From positions 27,037-41,909 of the forward strand of contig DAAI01000059.1 of the NCBI GenBank assembly GCA_001701105.1: a stretch of DNA of 14,873 bases, written 5' to 3'. The position numbers were made by a program, and so were the translations under genes. Shown in pieces: positions 1-6,501 of this stretch (its first letter is position 1; each line of letters opens with the position of its first letter). Below the pieces are notes generated by a model. That model ran no database searches and was not told where the DNA came from. It was given only the letters and a program-made list of their open reading frames with translations. This stretch comes from Bacteroidales bacterium GP1 (lineage in GTDB: Bacteria > Bacteroidota > Bacteroidia > Bacteroidales > Muribaculaceae).

Positions 1-95
1 CTCCCGCCACAGTACTAATGGCGGCCATTGAGATCGGGTACATAGCGCTACTTATTTATTTATTATACCGCTGGTTGAAGCGGGGCAATCTGTAA
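1..95 (+). CDS. C-terminal end of an unidentified membrane protein (5' end outside window)
   Basis: An open frame enters from the left edge (first full codon at 3) and ends at TAA 93-95. It encodes about 30 residues: a hydrophobic helix (IGYIALLIYLLY) followed by a basic tail (RWLKRGNL). This is the usual pattern for a last membrane helix with a cytoplasmic C-terminus. The stop overlaps the start of the GntR gene as TAATG, which suggests translational coupling and a shared operon. The family cannot be named from this fragment. It could be another subunit encoded with the ABC system or an unrelated membrane protein. Confidence 0.6.
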   Translation, partial: PATVLMAAIEIGYIALLIYLLYRWLKRGNL

Positions 96-469
96 TGGAG
101 TTCGACGATACGCGACCTATCCACCGTCAGGTGGCCGATTATGCCTATAACCATATTCTCGAGGGGTTATGGACGCCGGAGATGGGGCTGCCGAGTGTCA
201 GGGAGCTCGCGGCGGAACTCGGTGTGAACACGCGCACCGTGCTTAAAGCCATGGAGCAACTTCAGGAGTCGGGCATCATCACTCCACGCCGCGGAATGGG
301 CTATCTGCTCGCTCCGGACGCTGCCGCAAAGGCAAGGGATCTCCTTAAGACAGATTTCTTTGAAAAGACCATCCCGGCGCTCGCCGCAGACATGATCCGA
401 CTCGGCATAAAGCCCGAAGAACTGATGCCCGCGCTCGAAACCCTTATAACGTACAAAAAGAAAGATTGA
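95..469 (+). CDS. GntR-family transcriptional regulator, YtrA subfamily
   Basis: This is a 124-residue cytoplasmic DNA-binding protein. Residues about 8-72 form a GntR winged helix-turn-helix: IHRQVADYAYNHILEGLW, then the recognition region PSVRELAAELGVNTRTVLKA (34-52), then the wing PRRGMGYLL (64-72). A short helical tail follows, not a large ligand-binding domain. That size and shape is typical of the YtrA subfamily, whose members usually repress the ABC transporter operon they sit in. The ATG at 95 overlaps the preceding stop, and the TGA at 467-469 lies 8 nt before the ATG of the ABC ATPase. Autorepression of the operon is inferred from the family; the promoter and operator lie left of the window. 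The effector is unknown. Confidence 0.9.
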   Translation: MEFDDTRPIHRQVADYAYNHILEGLWTPEMGLPSVRELAAELGVNTRTVLKAMEQLQESGIITPRRGMGYLLAPDAAAKARDLLKTDFFEKTIPALAADMIRLGIKPEELMPALETLITYKKKD

Positions 470-477
470 TTTTGATT

Positions 478-1407
478 ATGGATATTTTACAAGTAAACAA
501 CATCTCGAAAAGTTTTACGAATCATAAGGCTCTCGACGATGTCTCGCTCTCGATTCCGGAGGGGTCCATCTATGGCTTGCTCGGGCCCAACGGAGCAGGA
601 AAGACCACCCTGATAAGAATCATAAATCATATTACGGCGCCCGATAGCGGGGAGGTATTGTTCGATGGCCATCCCCTTGTGGCGGATGATGTGGCTCATA
701 TCGGCTATCTGCCGGAAGAACGCGGCCTTTACAAAAAGATGAAAGTCGGCGATCAGGCTCTATTTTTCGCACGCCTGAAAGGACTCTCGAGAAATGAAGC
801 CTACACAGAATTGCGCCGATGGTTCGAGAGGCTCGACATATTGAGCTGGTGGGACAAGAAGGTGGAGGATCTCTCGAAAGGAATGGCGCAAAAGGTGCAG
901 TTTATCATCACGGTGCTGCATCATCCCAAACTTCTGATTTTCGACGAGCCGTTCTCGGGTTTCGACCCCATTAATGCCGACATCCTTACCCGCGAGATTC
1001 TGCGTATCAACAAAGAGGAAGGCACCACAGTGATATTTTCCACACATAATATGGAGAGTGTGGAAGCCTTATGCGAGAATATCACGCTTATCAACCGTTC
1101 CAAGAACATACTGTCAGGGTCCGTAGCCGAGATCCGGGCCGAGAAAGGACGCGGACGCTACAGCGTAGGCTTTGAAGGCGATCCTGGAGCCTTGCTGACC
1201 GCCCTCGGCGATAAAATCGAGGAATGGAATCTTTTCGAGGAGCATGGAATGCATAAGGCCATTATGAGAATCAGCAGGGATGCCGACCGCAGGGATGTGA
1301 TCGACATACTCAACCGGTCGGTTGATCTGATCACTTTCGACCGTGCGCTCCCCTCAATGAACGATATCTTTATCCAAACTGTGAAATCCTATAACTCCCT
1401 GCAATGA
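478..1407 (+). CDS. ABC transporter ATP-binding protein (NatA/YhaQ-like)
   Basis: This is a 309-residue nucleotide-binding subunit of an ABC-2 exporter. From the ATG at 478, Walker A is GPNGAGKT (36-43), the signature is LSKGM (132-136), Walker B is LLIFDE (152-157) and the switch histidine is H190 in FSTHN. The Q-loop region reads IGYLPEERGLYKKM with no glutamine, as is usual for NatA/YhaQ-like ATPases. The last ~90 residues form the accessory C-terminal domain (DUF4162-like) of this group. A TTG at 466 could add four residues, but ATG 478 is more likely and follows the regulator stop by 8 nt. The stop overlaps the permease start as ATGA. The substrate is not evident. NatA relatives export sodium ions, but many homologues are uncharacterised. 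Confidence 0.92.
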   Translation: MDILQVNNISKSFTNHKALDDVSLSIPEGSIYGLLGPNGAGKTTLIRIINHITAPDSGEVLFDGHPLVADDVAHIGYLPEERGLYKKMKVGDQALFFARLKGLSRNEAYTELRRWFERLDILSWWDKKVEDLSKGMAQKVQFIITVLHHPKLLIFDEPFSGFDPINADILTREILRINKEEGTTVIFSTHNMESVEALCENITLINRSKNILSGSVAEIRAEKGRGRYSVGFEGDPGALLTALGDKIEEWNLFEEHGMHKAIMRISRDADRRDVIDILNRSVDLITFDRALPSMNDIFIQTVKSYNSLQ

Positions 1408-2720
1408 AATCAAAGATTTTTATAATAATAGGCCGCGAATTTAAAGAGCGCGTAGCCAAGAAAAGTTTTATCATCACCACGCTGCTCATGCCGGTGCTGA
1501 TGGTTGTATTTTCAGTGCTTCCAGTGCTGATCGCCACATTCTCCACCCCTTCCGACCGCACCATCGCCGTGGCCGATGAGAGCGGGGTAATTGTGCCCGC
1601 GCTCCTGAGCGCGAAGATCGACCATATGACCTTCATCCCCGTCTCACAGGCCGACCTCGTATTGAAAGATGATAAATACGATGCCGTCCTTACGATTCAG
1701 AAAGATGTGGTTGAATCTCCGAAGAACAGCGTAAAGCTCTACCAGCGTGAGGCCGGTTCAATGGAGGCCGAGAGGATTCTTTCGGAAGTGATCAAGAACA
1801 AGGTGGAGGATATAAGGCTCGCACAATATGACATTGATAATCTCGACAAGATTCTTGCCGATGTCAAGGCCGATGTATCGATCCAGACCATCAAAATCGA
1901 CGATAACGGGGAGGGTAAGACCACTTCCACCACCTTCTCCTTCTTCCTCGGCCTTGCCATGGCTTTCCTGCTCTATATGATTCTGCTGATGTACGGCCAG
2001 ATGGTGATGTCGTCGATTATCGAGGAAAAATCCAACCGTGTGCTTGAGCTTGTGGTGACATCAGTAAAGCCGATCCAGCTCATGCTCGGGAAGATTCTGG
2101 GCATGGGGCTCGTGGCCGTCACGCAGATCGTGATATGGGGCGTTCTGATGTGCGCTGTTTCAGCCTTCCTCTTGCCGCTAATTCTTCCAGAGAGCCTCGG
2201 GAGCCAGGTGGAGATGTTCCAGAGTGGCGCCCTCGACCCCTCGGCAGCCTCTGTAGATCTTGACCTGCTGCAAGCCATATCGGTGCTTGGCTCCGTCGGC
2301 TTCATCCTGAAGATTTTCGGCTATATCATCCTCTTCCTCATAGGGGGCTTCCTATTCTATGCATCTATCTTCGCTGCCATCGGCTCATCGGTCGACAGCG
2401 ACCAGGAGGCATCGCAACTCGTATCGTTCGCCACGATTCCCATCATCATCGGCCTTATCGGAGGCATAGCTGCGGCCGAAGACCCCAGCGGCCAGCTTGC
2501 CATCTGGCTATCGATGATTCCATTCACATCGCCTATGGTGATGATGATCCGCATTCCGTTCGAGGTGCCCGGCTGGCAGATTGCCGTATCGCTGGTGGTG
2601 CTTTACGCTTCTTTCGTGGGAATGGCGTGGATTGCCGCCAAGATCTACAGGATAGGCATCTTCATGCACGGGAAGAAACCTACAATCAAGGATCTTTATC
2701 GCTGGAGCACATATAAGTAA
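1404..2720 (+). CDS. ABC-2 type transporter permease (NatB/YhaP-like)
   Basis: This 438-residue inner-membrane protein is the partner of the preceding ATPase. An amphipathic start (FKERVAKKSF) leads into a first membrane helix (about 22-46), then a ~130-residue extracytoplasmic domain (about 47-176). The remaining helices lie at about 178-203, 230-262, 295-325, 340-358 and 391-413. The segment EEKSNRVLELVVTSVKP (207-223) is the conserved cytoplasmic coupling region of ABC-2 permeases (ABC2_membrane_3 type), and length and topology fit the family. The start ATG overlaps the ATPase stop (ATGA at 1404-1407). The substrate is unknown; a NatAB-like cation or small-molecule export role is only a family-level guess. 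Confidence 0.9.
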   Translation: MKSKIFIIIGREFKERVAKKSFIITTLLMPVLMVVFSVLPVLIATFSTPSDRTIAVADESGVIVPALLSAKIDHMTFIPVSQADLVLKDDKYDAVLTIQKDVVESPKNSVKLYQREAGSMEAERILSEVIKNKVEDIRLAQYDIDNLDKILADVKADVSIQTIKIDDNGEGKTTSTTFSFFLGLAMAFLLYMILLMYGQMVMSSIIEEKSNRVLELVVTSVKPIQLMLGKILGMGLVAVTQIVIWGVLMCAVSAFLLPLILPESLGSQVEMFQSGALDPSAASVDLDLLQAISVLGSVGFILKIFGYIILFLIGGFLFYASIFAAIGSSVDSDQEASQLVSFATIPIIIGLIGGIAAAEDPSGQLAIWLSMIPFTSPMVMMIRIPFEVPGWQIAVSLVVLYASFVGMAWIAAKIYRIGIFMHGKKPTIKDLYRWSTYK

Positions 2721-2726
2721 GTCCTA

Positions 2727-3743
2727 ATGGCCGCTGAAAAGATAGAGTTGCAGTTTGGCAATGATATGTCGCGCATTGTGCGGGGCATAGCGATAATAAT
2801 GATGGTTACCAATCATTGCTATCCAGGCAAGATAATACCCTTTGCAGTGCCGTTGTTCACATTTCTTGTGGGCTACGGCTATGCGTTTGCACGCCAACGC
2901 AATTATCTTCATTCCCTTAAAAGAGTGTGGCATCTGCTCAGCGGCTTCTGGATAATTCTTTTTGGAATTTGTGTGCCGGTGGCCATATTCTACACACATT
3001 ATAAATTCGAGCTCAGGCAATTGGCGCTGAATATGTTCGGACTATGGCCGGGATTCAATTTCTATTGCTGGTACATCTATTTCTATATCTTCGCAATGGC
3101 ACTGATGCCACTGCTTTCGCGGGTGGTTGACCGCTTCGGGCTTGCAGGGGCATTGGTGCTTGTCGCGCTGTTCGGCGGCGCGTACTTCGCCATCCCTCAT
3201 CTCACGGCCAGCAAACATTTTCTCGTCGGCGACCTCCGCCGCTGCTGCCAGTGGATGCCGCTGCTCATCGCGGCCTATTACCTCGCCTCCCGCCGGATTT
3301 ATTCCCTACTTCGTTATCACCCGGGATGGAAATCGGCCCTCATAGCCCTTACGGTGATGATTGCCACATATTTGTTGCGTTACTATGAGGCAATCCGGAC
3401 GGCCGATCTTATCACGGTGCCCATTTTCACCGGAGCCACGGCCATGCTGTTTCATTCAGTAAGGATGAAATGGGTGTCGGTCATCCTCACGGAATTGGGT
3501 TTGAAATCCATGAATATCTGGTTTCTTCACGCCCTTTTCTTCACCTTCTCGACGCGCAAATTGTTTCTCCCACTCATCTCGTGGGCAGCGTGGCCTCCAT
3601 TGCGCATCCTTGCAGTGCTGGCAATCAGCTATATGATGGCGGTGCTTGTGGACCTTATCAGGAAACATGCTTCCCGGCTGCTGATTGCCTTATATCGCCG
3701 CATCCACCCGGCATCAAGAAAGCACCATCCTTCAGGGGAATAA
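2727..3743 (+). CDS. acyltransferase-3-like integral membrane protein
   Basis: This 338-residue protein consists mostly of membrane helices. The N-terminus has the acyltransferase-3/OAT pattern: an arginine-rich start to helix 1 (RIVRGIAIIMMVTNH), with H30 at the position of the conserved catalytic histidine. PLFTFLVGYGYAFARQR (42-58) follows, resembling the family's membrane-entry glycine motif and basic loop. Further helices include WYIYFYIFAMALMPLL (115-130), and the C-terminus is basic and cytoplasmic. Family members transfer acyl groups to sugars, lipids or peptides at the membrane, but no substrate can be read here. The ATG is 6 nt after the permease stop, so it is probably co-transcribed. 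Similarity is strongest at the N-terminus, so an uncharacterised relative with another role is possible. Confidence 0.72.
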   Translation: MAAEKIELQFGNDMSRIVRGIAIIMMVTNHCYPGKIIPFAVPLFTFLVGYGYAFARQRNYLHSLKRVWHLLSGFWIILFGICVPVAIFYTHYKFELRQLALNMFGLWPGFNFYCWYIYFYIFAMALMPLLSRVVDRFGLAGALVLVALFGGAYFAIPHLTASKHFLVGDLRRCCQWMPLLIAAYYLASRRIYSLLRYHPGWKSALIALTVMIATYLLRYYEAIRTADLITVPIFTGATAMLFHSVRMKWVSVILTELGLKSMNIWFLHALFFTFSTRKLFLPLISWAAWPPLRILAVLAISYMMAVLVDLIRKHASRLLIALYRRIHPASRKHHPSGE

Positions 3744-3770
3744 ATTTTATTATTATTTGGATATATGATG

Positions 3771-3778
3771 TATCTTTG
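3771..3778 (+). promoter_or_regulatory. Bacteroidetes-type -7 box TATCTTTG
   Basis: TATCTTTG matches the Bacteroidetes sigma-ABfr -7 consensus TAnnTTTG at every fixed position. The expected -33 element 19-21 nt upstream is only a T-rich run, so strength is uncertain. It lies 27 nt after the acyltransferase stop and about 250 nt before the alkylation-repair gene. It would start transcription near 3785. Confidence 0.5.
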
Positions 3779-3787
3779 CATAATATT

Positions 3788-3823
3788 ATGACTACAATAA
3801 GCCTTCGCATAGAAAACTATTAG
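3788..3823 (+). CDS. 11-codon micro-ORF, possible remnant of a ribbon-helix-helix antitoxin
   Basis: ATG 3788 opens MTTISLRIENY, ended by TAG 3821-3823, just downstream of the -7 box. The peptide resembles the first beta strand of ribbon-helix-helix antitoxins, which commonly begin M-x-T/x-I-S-L/V-R. No continuation of such a domain is evident in any frame. It may be a broken antitoxin start, a leader peptide ahead of the hairpin at 3824, or chance. Confidence 0.2.
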   Translation: MTTISLRIENY

Positions 3824-3953
3824 ACATCACGGATGATGTGATTCGTACCTTAATATAATAGCAGCCGCCATGGGCATCAACCTAAAAATATATCGATTAA
3901 GATTGACTTATCCAAGGATTTCACAAAGGCATCCGGCTGCTGCTGTATCTTCA

Positions 3954-4002
3954 GCGAAGTTTTCTTCCAGCCAGTGTATCAACTGAAAACGCGCATTTTT
4001 TT
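3954..4002 (+). terminator. weak intrinsic-terminator-like hairpin with T7 tail
   Basis: The core stem is GTTTTC/GAAAAC (3959-3964 with 3985-3990). It is extended by GCG/CGC (3954-3956 with 3992-3994) across a small internal loop. A run of seven T residues follows at 3996-4002. The stem is AT-rich and the loop long, so efficiency is doubtful. It lies 26 nt before the alkylation-repair start and could act as a terminator or attenuator. Confidence 0.35.
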
Positions 4003-4028
4003 GTTATGTAGAAAAGATTTATGATTCT

Positions 4029-4805
4029 ATGGAAAAAGCATTGGATATAGAAGCTGTACTCTTGGAGATGGCAGACGAACGCCAGGCTCGGATATTGTTG
4101 AGATTCTTCAAAACCGCCCCCGGGGAATACGGCGAAGGCGACAAATTCATCGGGCTCAAAAATCCGCAAGTCCGTCTGGTTGTCAAGGAATGCTGGAAAG
4201 ACACTCCCATTCCTGAAGCGGAGAAACTCGCTAAATCGCCGCTCCATGAAGTGCGCCTGTGTGGACTTCTGATAATGGTAGAGCATTATCTCAACGCGAT
4301 GAAAAAGAAAGATCGGGAGGCTATGTCCGCGATTTTTGAGACCTATACTACTCTTCATCCTTATGTCAACAACTGGGATTTGGTTGACTTATCGGCAATA
4401 AAAATTGTGGGCAATCATGAAGTACAGAATCCCACCGCGACCCTGATGGATGAATGGATTCGGCCGGATGGTCATACGCTATGGCAACAGCGTATCGCTA
4501 TGGTCAGCACATGGATGCTAACCCGCAACAATCGTCCTGAAAAGTGCCTCGAGCGGGCAGAGCAATTGTTGTCAAGCCCTCACGATCTTCTGCATAAAGC
4601 AGCGGGGTGGATGCTTCGCGAAGTGTGGAAAAAGGGATATAAAGAGGATCTGCGCAATTTTTTGGCTGAAAATGTAACCCGGATGCCCGCTATCATGCTC
4701 AGTTATGCGTGCGAGCAGATGTGGCCCGACGAACGCCACGAATGGCAATCAAAAAGAAGAAACCGGCCTTTGTGTGGTGTCATAAATCGAGATATCAAGC
4801 AGTAA
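4029..4805 (+). CDS. DNA alkylation repair enzyme, AlkD-like HEAT-repeat glycosylase
   Basis: This 258-residue, all-helical cytoplasmic protein belongs to the AlkC/AlkD family, which removes alkylated purines from DNA without base flipping. The hallmark FFKTAPGEYGEGDKFIG is at 26-42, NNWDLVD at 114-120, a WxxRIA segment at 152-157 and KAAGWMLRE at 190-198. The AlkD active-site set known from Bacillus cereus (W109, D113, R148, W187) maps with identical spacing to W116, D120, R155 and W194, so glycosylase activity is likely. The C-terminal segment MPAIMLSYACEQ differs from the usual MPRTMLRYAIE, losing two arginines, and the tail is somewhat long. The gene stands apart from both flanking operons. 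Its promoter may be the -7 box at 3771 or one not recognised closer in. Confidence 0.9.
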   Translation: MEKALDIEAVLLEMADERQARILLRFFKTAPGEYGEGDKFIGLKNPQVRLVVKECWKDTPIPEAEKLAKSPLHEVRLCGLLIMVEHYLNAMKKKDREAMSAIFETYTTLHPYVNNWDLVDLSAIKIVGNHEVQNPTATLMDEWIRPDGHTLWQQRIAMVSTWMLTRNNRPEKCLERAEQLLSSPHDLLHKAAGWMLREVWKKGYKEDLRNFLAENVTRMPAIMLSYACEQMWPDERHEWQSKRRNRPLCGVINRDIKQ

Positions 4806-4879
4806 CTCTTAGCATAATACTTATAAAAGACGCCCTAAAAGTTATTTTCAATATTACTAAGTTTAAAACAATCCTGATT

Positions 4880-5017
4880 ATGTTGATATTGCAGTCTTAT
4901 CAATGCCTGAAGTGCGGGCATATGTTTGTAAAGAGCGAGGGAGGGTTCATACTGAAGCTGGAGCCGGCTGTATGCCCAAAATGCGGGAGCAGAAAGGTAA
5001 TATCCGTATCTCGTTAA
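4880..5017 (+). CDS. small zinc-ribbon protein, 45 aa
   Basis: ATG 4880 to TAA 5015-5017 encodes 45 residues with two CxxC knuckles: C9/C12 in YQCLKCGHMF and C32/C35 in VCPKCGSRKV. They are 19 residues apart, the layout of a four-cysteine zinc ribbon that is nearly the whole protein. A longer in-frame opening from 4709 overlaps the alkylation gene and does not look coding. A near-consensus -7 box, TAAGTTTA, lies at 4858-4865. Function is unknown; free-standing ribbons of this size can bind nucleic acid or proteins. It is in the same frame as, and directly precedes, the Fic-like remnant. Confidence 0.6.
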   Translation: MLILQSYQCLKCGHMFVKSEGGFILKLEPAVCPKCGSRKVISVSR

Positions 5018-5224
5018 AAATCTGCCATATCGGCTCATGGAAGAAAAGGATATGTTCCTCCCGACAATGAATTTCAGATACGCGAGGCTCTTGAAGACTC
5101 TGTTCGCCTTATCAGCAGCAAAAGCAATATCTTTGAGAAAGCCCTTTTGGTACTCGTGGTGATAAACTACATTCAAGCATTCACCGACAGAAACTTAAAA
5201 CCTCAGCTCGATATTAACCAGTAA
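5018..5224 (+). pseudogene. degenerate C-terminal fragment of a Fic-family protein
   Basis: After the zinc-ribbon stop the same frame stays open for 68 codons to TAA 5222-5224 but has no usable start codon. From 5036 it reads like protein: HGRKGYVPPDNEFQIREAL..., then FEKALLVLVVINYIQAF, then TDRNLK. This resembles the helix and catalytic loop of Fic domains (FEKALLxLxxINYIQPFxDGNKR-like in Bacteroidetes, H-P-F-x-D-G-N-G-R in active enzymes). The motif here has Q for H, A for P, DRN for DGN, and no following arginine. The N-terminal part of the domain and everything past the motif are absent. Identification rests on this short stretch by eye. Alternatively it is a fragment of another helical protein. 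Confidence 0.45.
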
Positions 5225-5282
5225 AGCCGTCACCCTTTGGGTGTTGCGAGCTATCTTAATGGCTTGCGAGGCCCTTACGGCT
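5225..5282. repeat. 58-nt three-way-junction inverted-repeat element
   Basis: The outer arms AGCCGT (5225-5230) and ACGGCT (5277-5282) are perfect complements. Inside them is a perfect hairpin CACCC-TTT-GGGTG (5231-5243), then a second hairpin (5244-5251 with 5262-5269, two wobble pairs) with the loop TATCTTAATG. The first arm starts immediately after the Fic-like remnant stop, and the right end overlaps the histidine-kinase stop. There is no T-tract strong enough to call it a standard terminator, though it sits between convergent genes. Confidence 0.4.
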
Positions 5283-6501
5283 GAAGGATAATGCGAAACG
5301 TGGTGAGGCGGCGCACGGGGTCGGTCGATAGCGAGAAGGGGAGGGCATGACGGTTCAGAATATCTGCCACAAGCATCAGCCCGAATCCACGGTCAGGGCG
5401 TTTAGTAGAGAAGAAGGGTGTGAAGATACGCGAGGCGGTTTCGGGAGCGATGCCGCCTCCATTGTCGATGATTTCCAATTTGGAGTTGTCAAGCCTGATC
5501 ATTATCTTGCCTTGGAGACCCGACTCCTCTATGCTGTCGGCGGCGTTCTTGACAACATTGACCACAACGCGCTCCATGAGCATAGGATCGATGGGTATGG
5601 TTACTCCTTCCCGAAGGTCGATCTCCAGCAAGCAATCGCGGGGAATGAGAGCTTTTAGCGATGGCAGGGTATCCCTGATGAATCCGGCAAGGTCGGTTGG
5701 TTCGACATTCGGATCGGGGAGCTTGACAAGGTCGCTGTAGCCACCTACGAATTTTACCAGATTCCTGCAACTTCGCACACTTGCCTCCACCGCCTGCGCC
5801 ACTCCCGGGTTATCGCGGTTGAGATCACCCAAAGTTTCAAGCACGCTGACCACGGCACCCAATGAATTATTAACCTCATGGCCGATCGTGCGCACGATTC
5901 TTGAAATCACATCTCTTTCGGCGCGGACGATCTCTTCGGTCATGGGTTCGAGGAGATAGAAATATCGGCGATGGCCTGAATCCATGAAGCTAAGTTTATG
6001 AATTCTTAGAATCATCGTCCCTTCTCCGCGAATCACGCGCTTTTCGCCCACCTTCATCATTGAAAGCTGCGCGGCCACCTTTTCCGATTCCAGCGCCCGG
6101 TAGGCTGGATTCTTTTCTACGATATTGCCGTCGTAGTCCGTGATAGCAATGCCGGCCGGCGATACGTCCATCACTTGGGTCAGAAACCGGTTCTGTTCCT
6201 GCTTTTTGAGGCGCTCCTCTTTCATGGCGGCCATAAGACCATTGAAGAGATCGGCCACTCGGTCGGCATCCTCTTGCCCCGGCCGGCGTAGTCGCGAACT
6301 GAAATCCTGCTCGCGCAGCAAGCTTAGCCCATTCTCTACGGCGCGCAACGGCATGGCGACCGCCCGGTAGAACATACCCACTGTCAGTAAAAACACCACG
6401 CCTGCGATAACGAGCCATATCCACGGAATCCTTACGACCGACATCAGGATTATGACAATGGCCTCTAAGACGATAAAAAAGCCGTAGATCTGGTATTTCA
6501 T
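5275..6501 (-). CDS. sensor histidine kinase, NtrB/NtrY-like (HAMP-PAS-HisKA-HATPase)
   Basis: This 408-residue membrane kinase is the partner of the response regulator upstream. Two hydrophobic helices (about 5-22 and 27-45) are separated only by RIPW, so there is virtually no periplasmic sensor. A HAMP-like linker (about 46-95), a PAS domain (about 104-190) and a dimerisation helix with H208 in IGHEVNNSL follow. The ATPase domain shows an N-box with N319 (VNVVKNAAD), a G1 box DNGGGI (346-351), an F-box FTPFFSTK (360-367) and a G2 box GFGLML (372-377). All catalytic elements appear intact. The start ATG overlaps the regulator stop (ATGA), so translation is coupled. It is the last gene of the exporter operon. 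The signal is unknown and may be sensed in the membrane or through the PAS domain. Confidence 0.92.
   Translation of the reverse strand: MKYQIYGFFIVLEAIVIILMSVVRIPWIWLVIAGVVFLLTVGMFYRAVAMPLRAVENGLSLLREQDFSSRLRRPGQEDADRVADLFNGLMAAMKEERLKKQEQNRFLTQVMDVSPAGIAITDYDGNIVEKNPAYRALESEKVAAQLSMMKVGEKRVIRGEGTMILRIHKLSFMDSGHRRYFYLLEPMTEEIVRAERDVISRIVRTIGHEVNNSLGAVVSVLETLGDLNRDNPGVAQAVEASVRSCRNLVKFVGGYSDLVKLPDPNVEPTDLAGFIRDTLPSLKALIPRDCLLEIDLREGVTIPIDPMLMERVVVNVVKNAADSIEESGLQGKIMIRLDNSKLEIIDNGGGIAPETASRIFTPFFSTKRPDRGFGLMLVADILNRHALPFSLSTDPVRRLTTFRIILQP

Larger units (their letters stand above)
3785..4002 (+). ncRNA. candidate structured small RNA or long leader
   Basis: This segment starts at the inferred transcription start and contains three inverted repeats. 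The first is a tight hairpin ACATCA-CGGA-TGATGT (3824-3839). The second is a longer-range pairing AGCAGCCG (3860-3867) with CGGCTGCT (3934-3941). The third is GTTTTC (3959-3964) with GAAAAC (3985-3990), followed by GCGCA and seven T residues (3996-4002), which looks like a weak intrinsic terminator with a 20-nt loop. It could be a free-standing sRNA, an attenuated leader of the gene at 4029, or a decayed region with chance pairing. I do not recognise it as a known RNA family. Confidence 0.3.

Noticed and set aside
3996..4002. T7 tract as a phase-variation site
   Set aside because: Seven bases is short for slippage and the tract is outside any coding region or promoter spacer that I can define. 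A terminator tail is the simpler reading.
3910..4006. Short minus-strand frame (QLIHWLEENFAEDTAAAG...) that looks protein-like
   Set aside because: Only about 31 codons between stops, no ATG, and it overlaps the structured plus-strand segment. It cannot be told apart from chance.
4709..4879. N-terminal extension of the zinc-ribbon ORF
   Set aside because: It overlaps the end of the alkylation-repair gene, is lysine/isoleucine-rich by composition and has no recognisable domain. ATG 4880 fits the domain boundary.
4835..5176. 113-codon minus-strand ORF opposite the zinc ribbon and Fic-like fragment
   Set aside because: No recognisable motif, and the plus-strand readings make better protein sense. 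Treated as a shadow.
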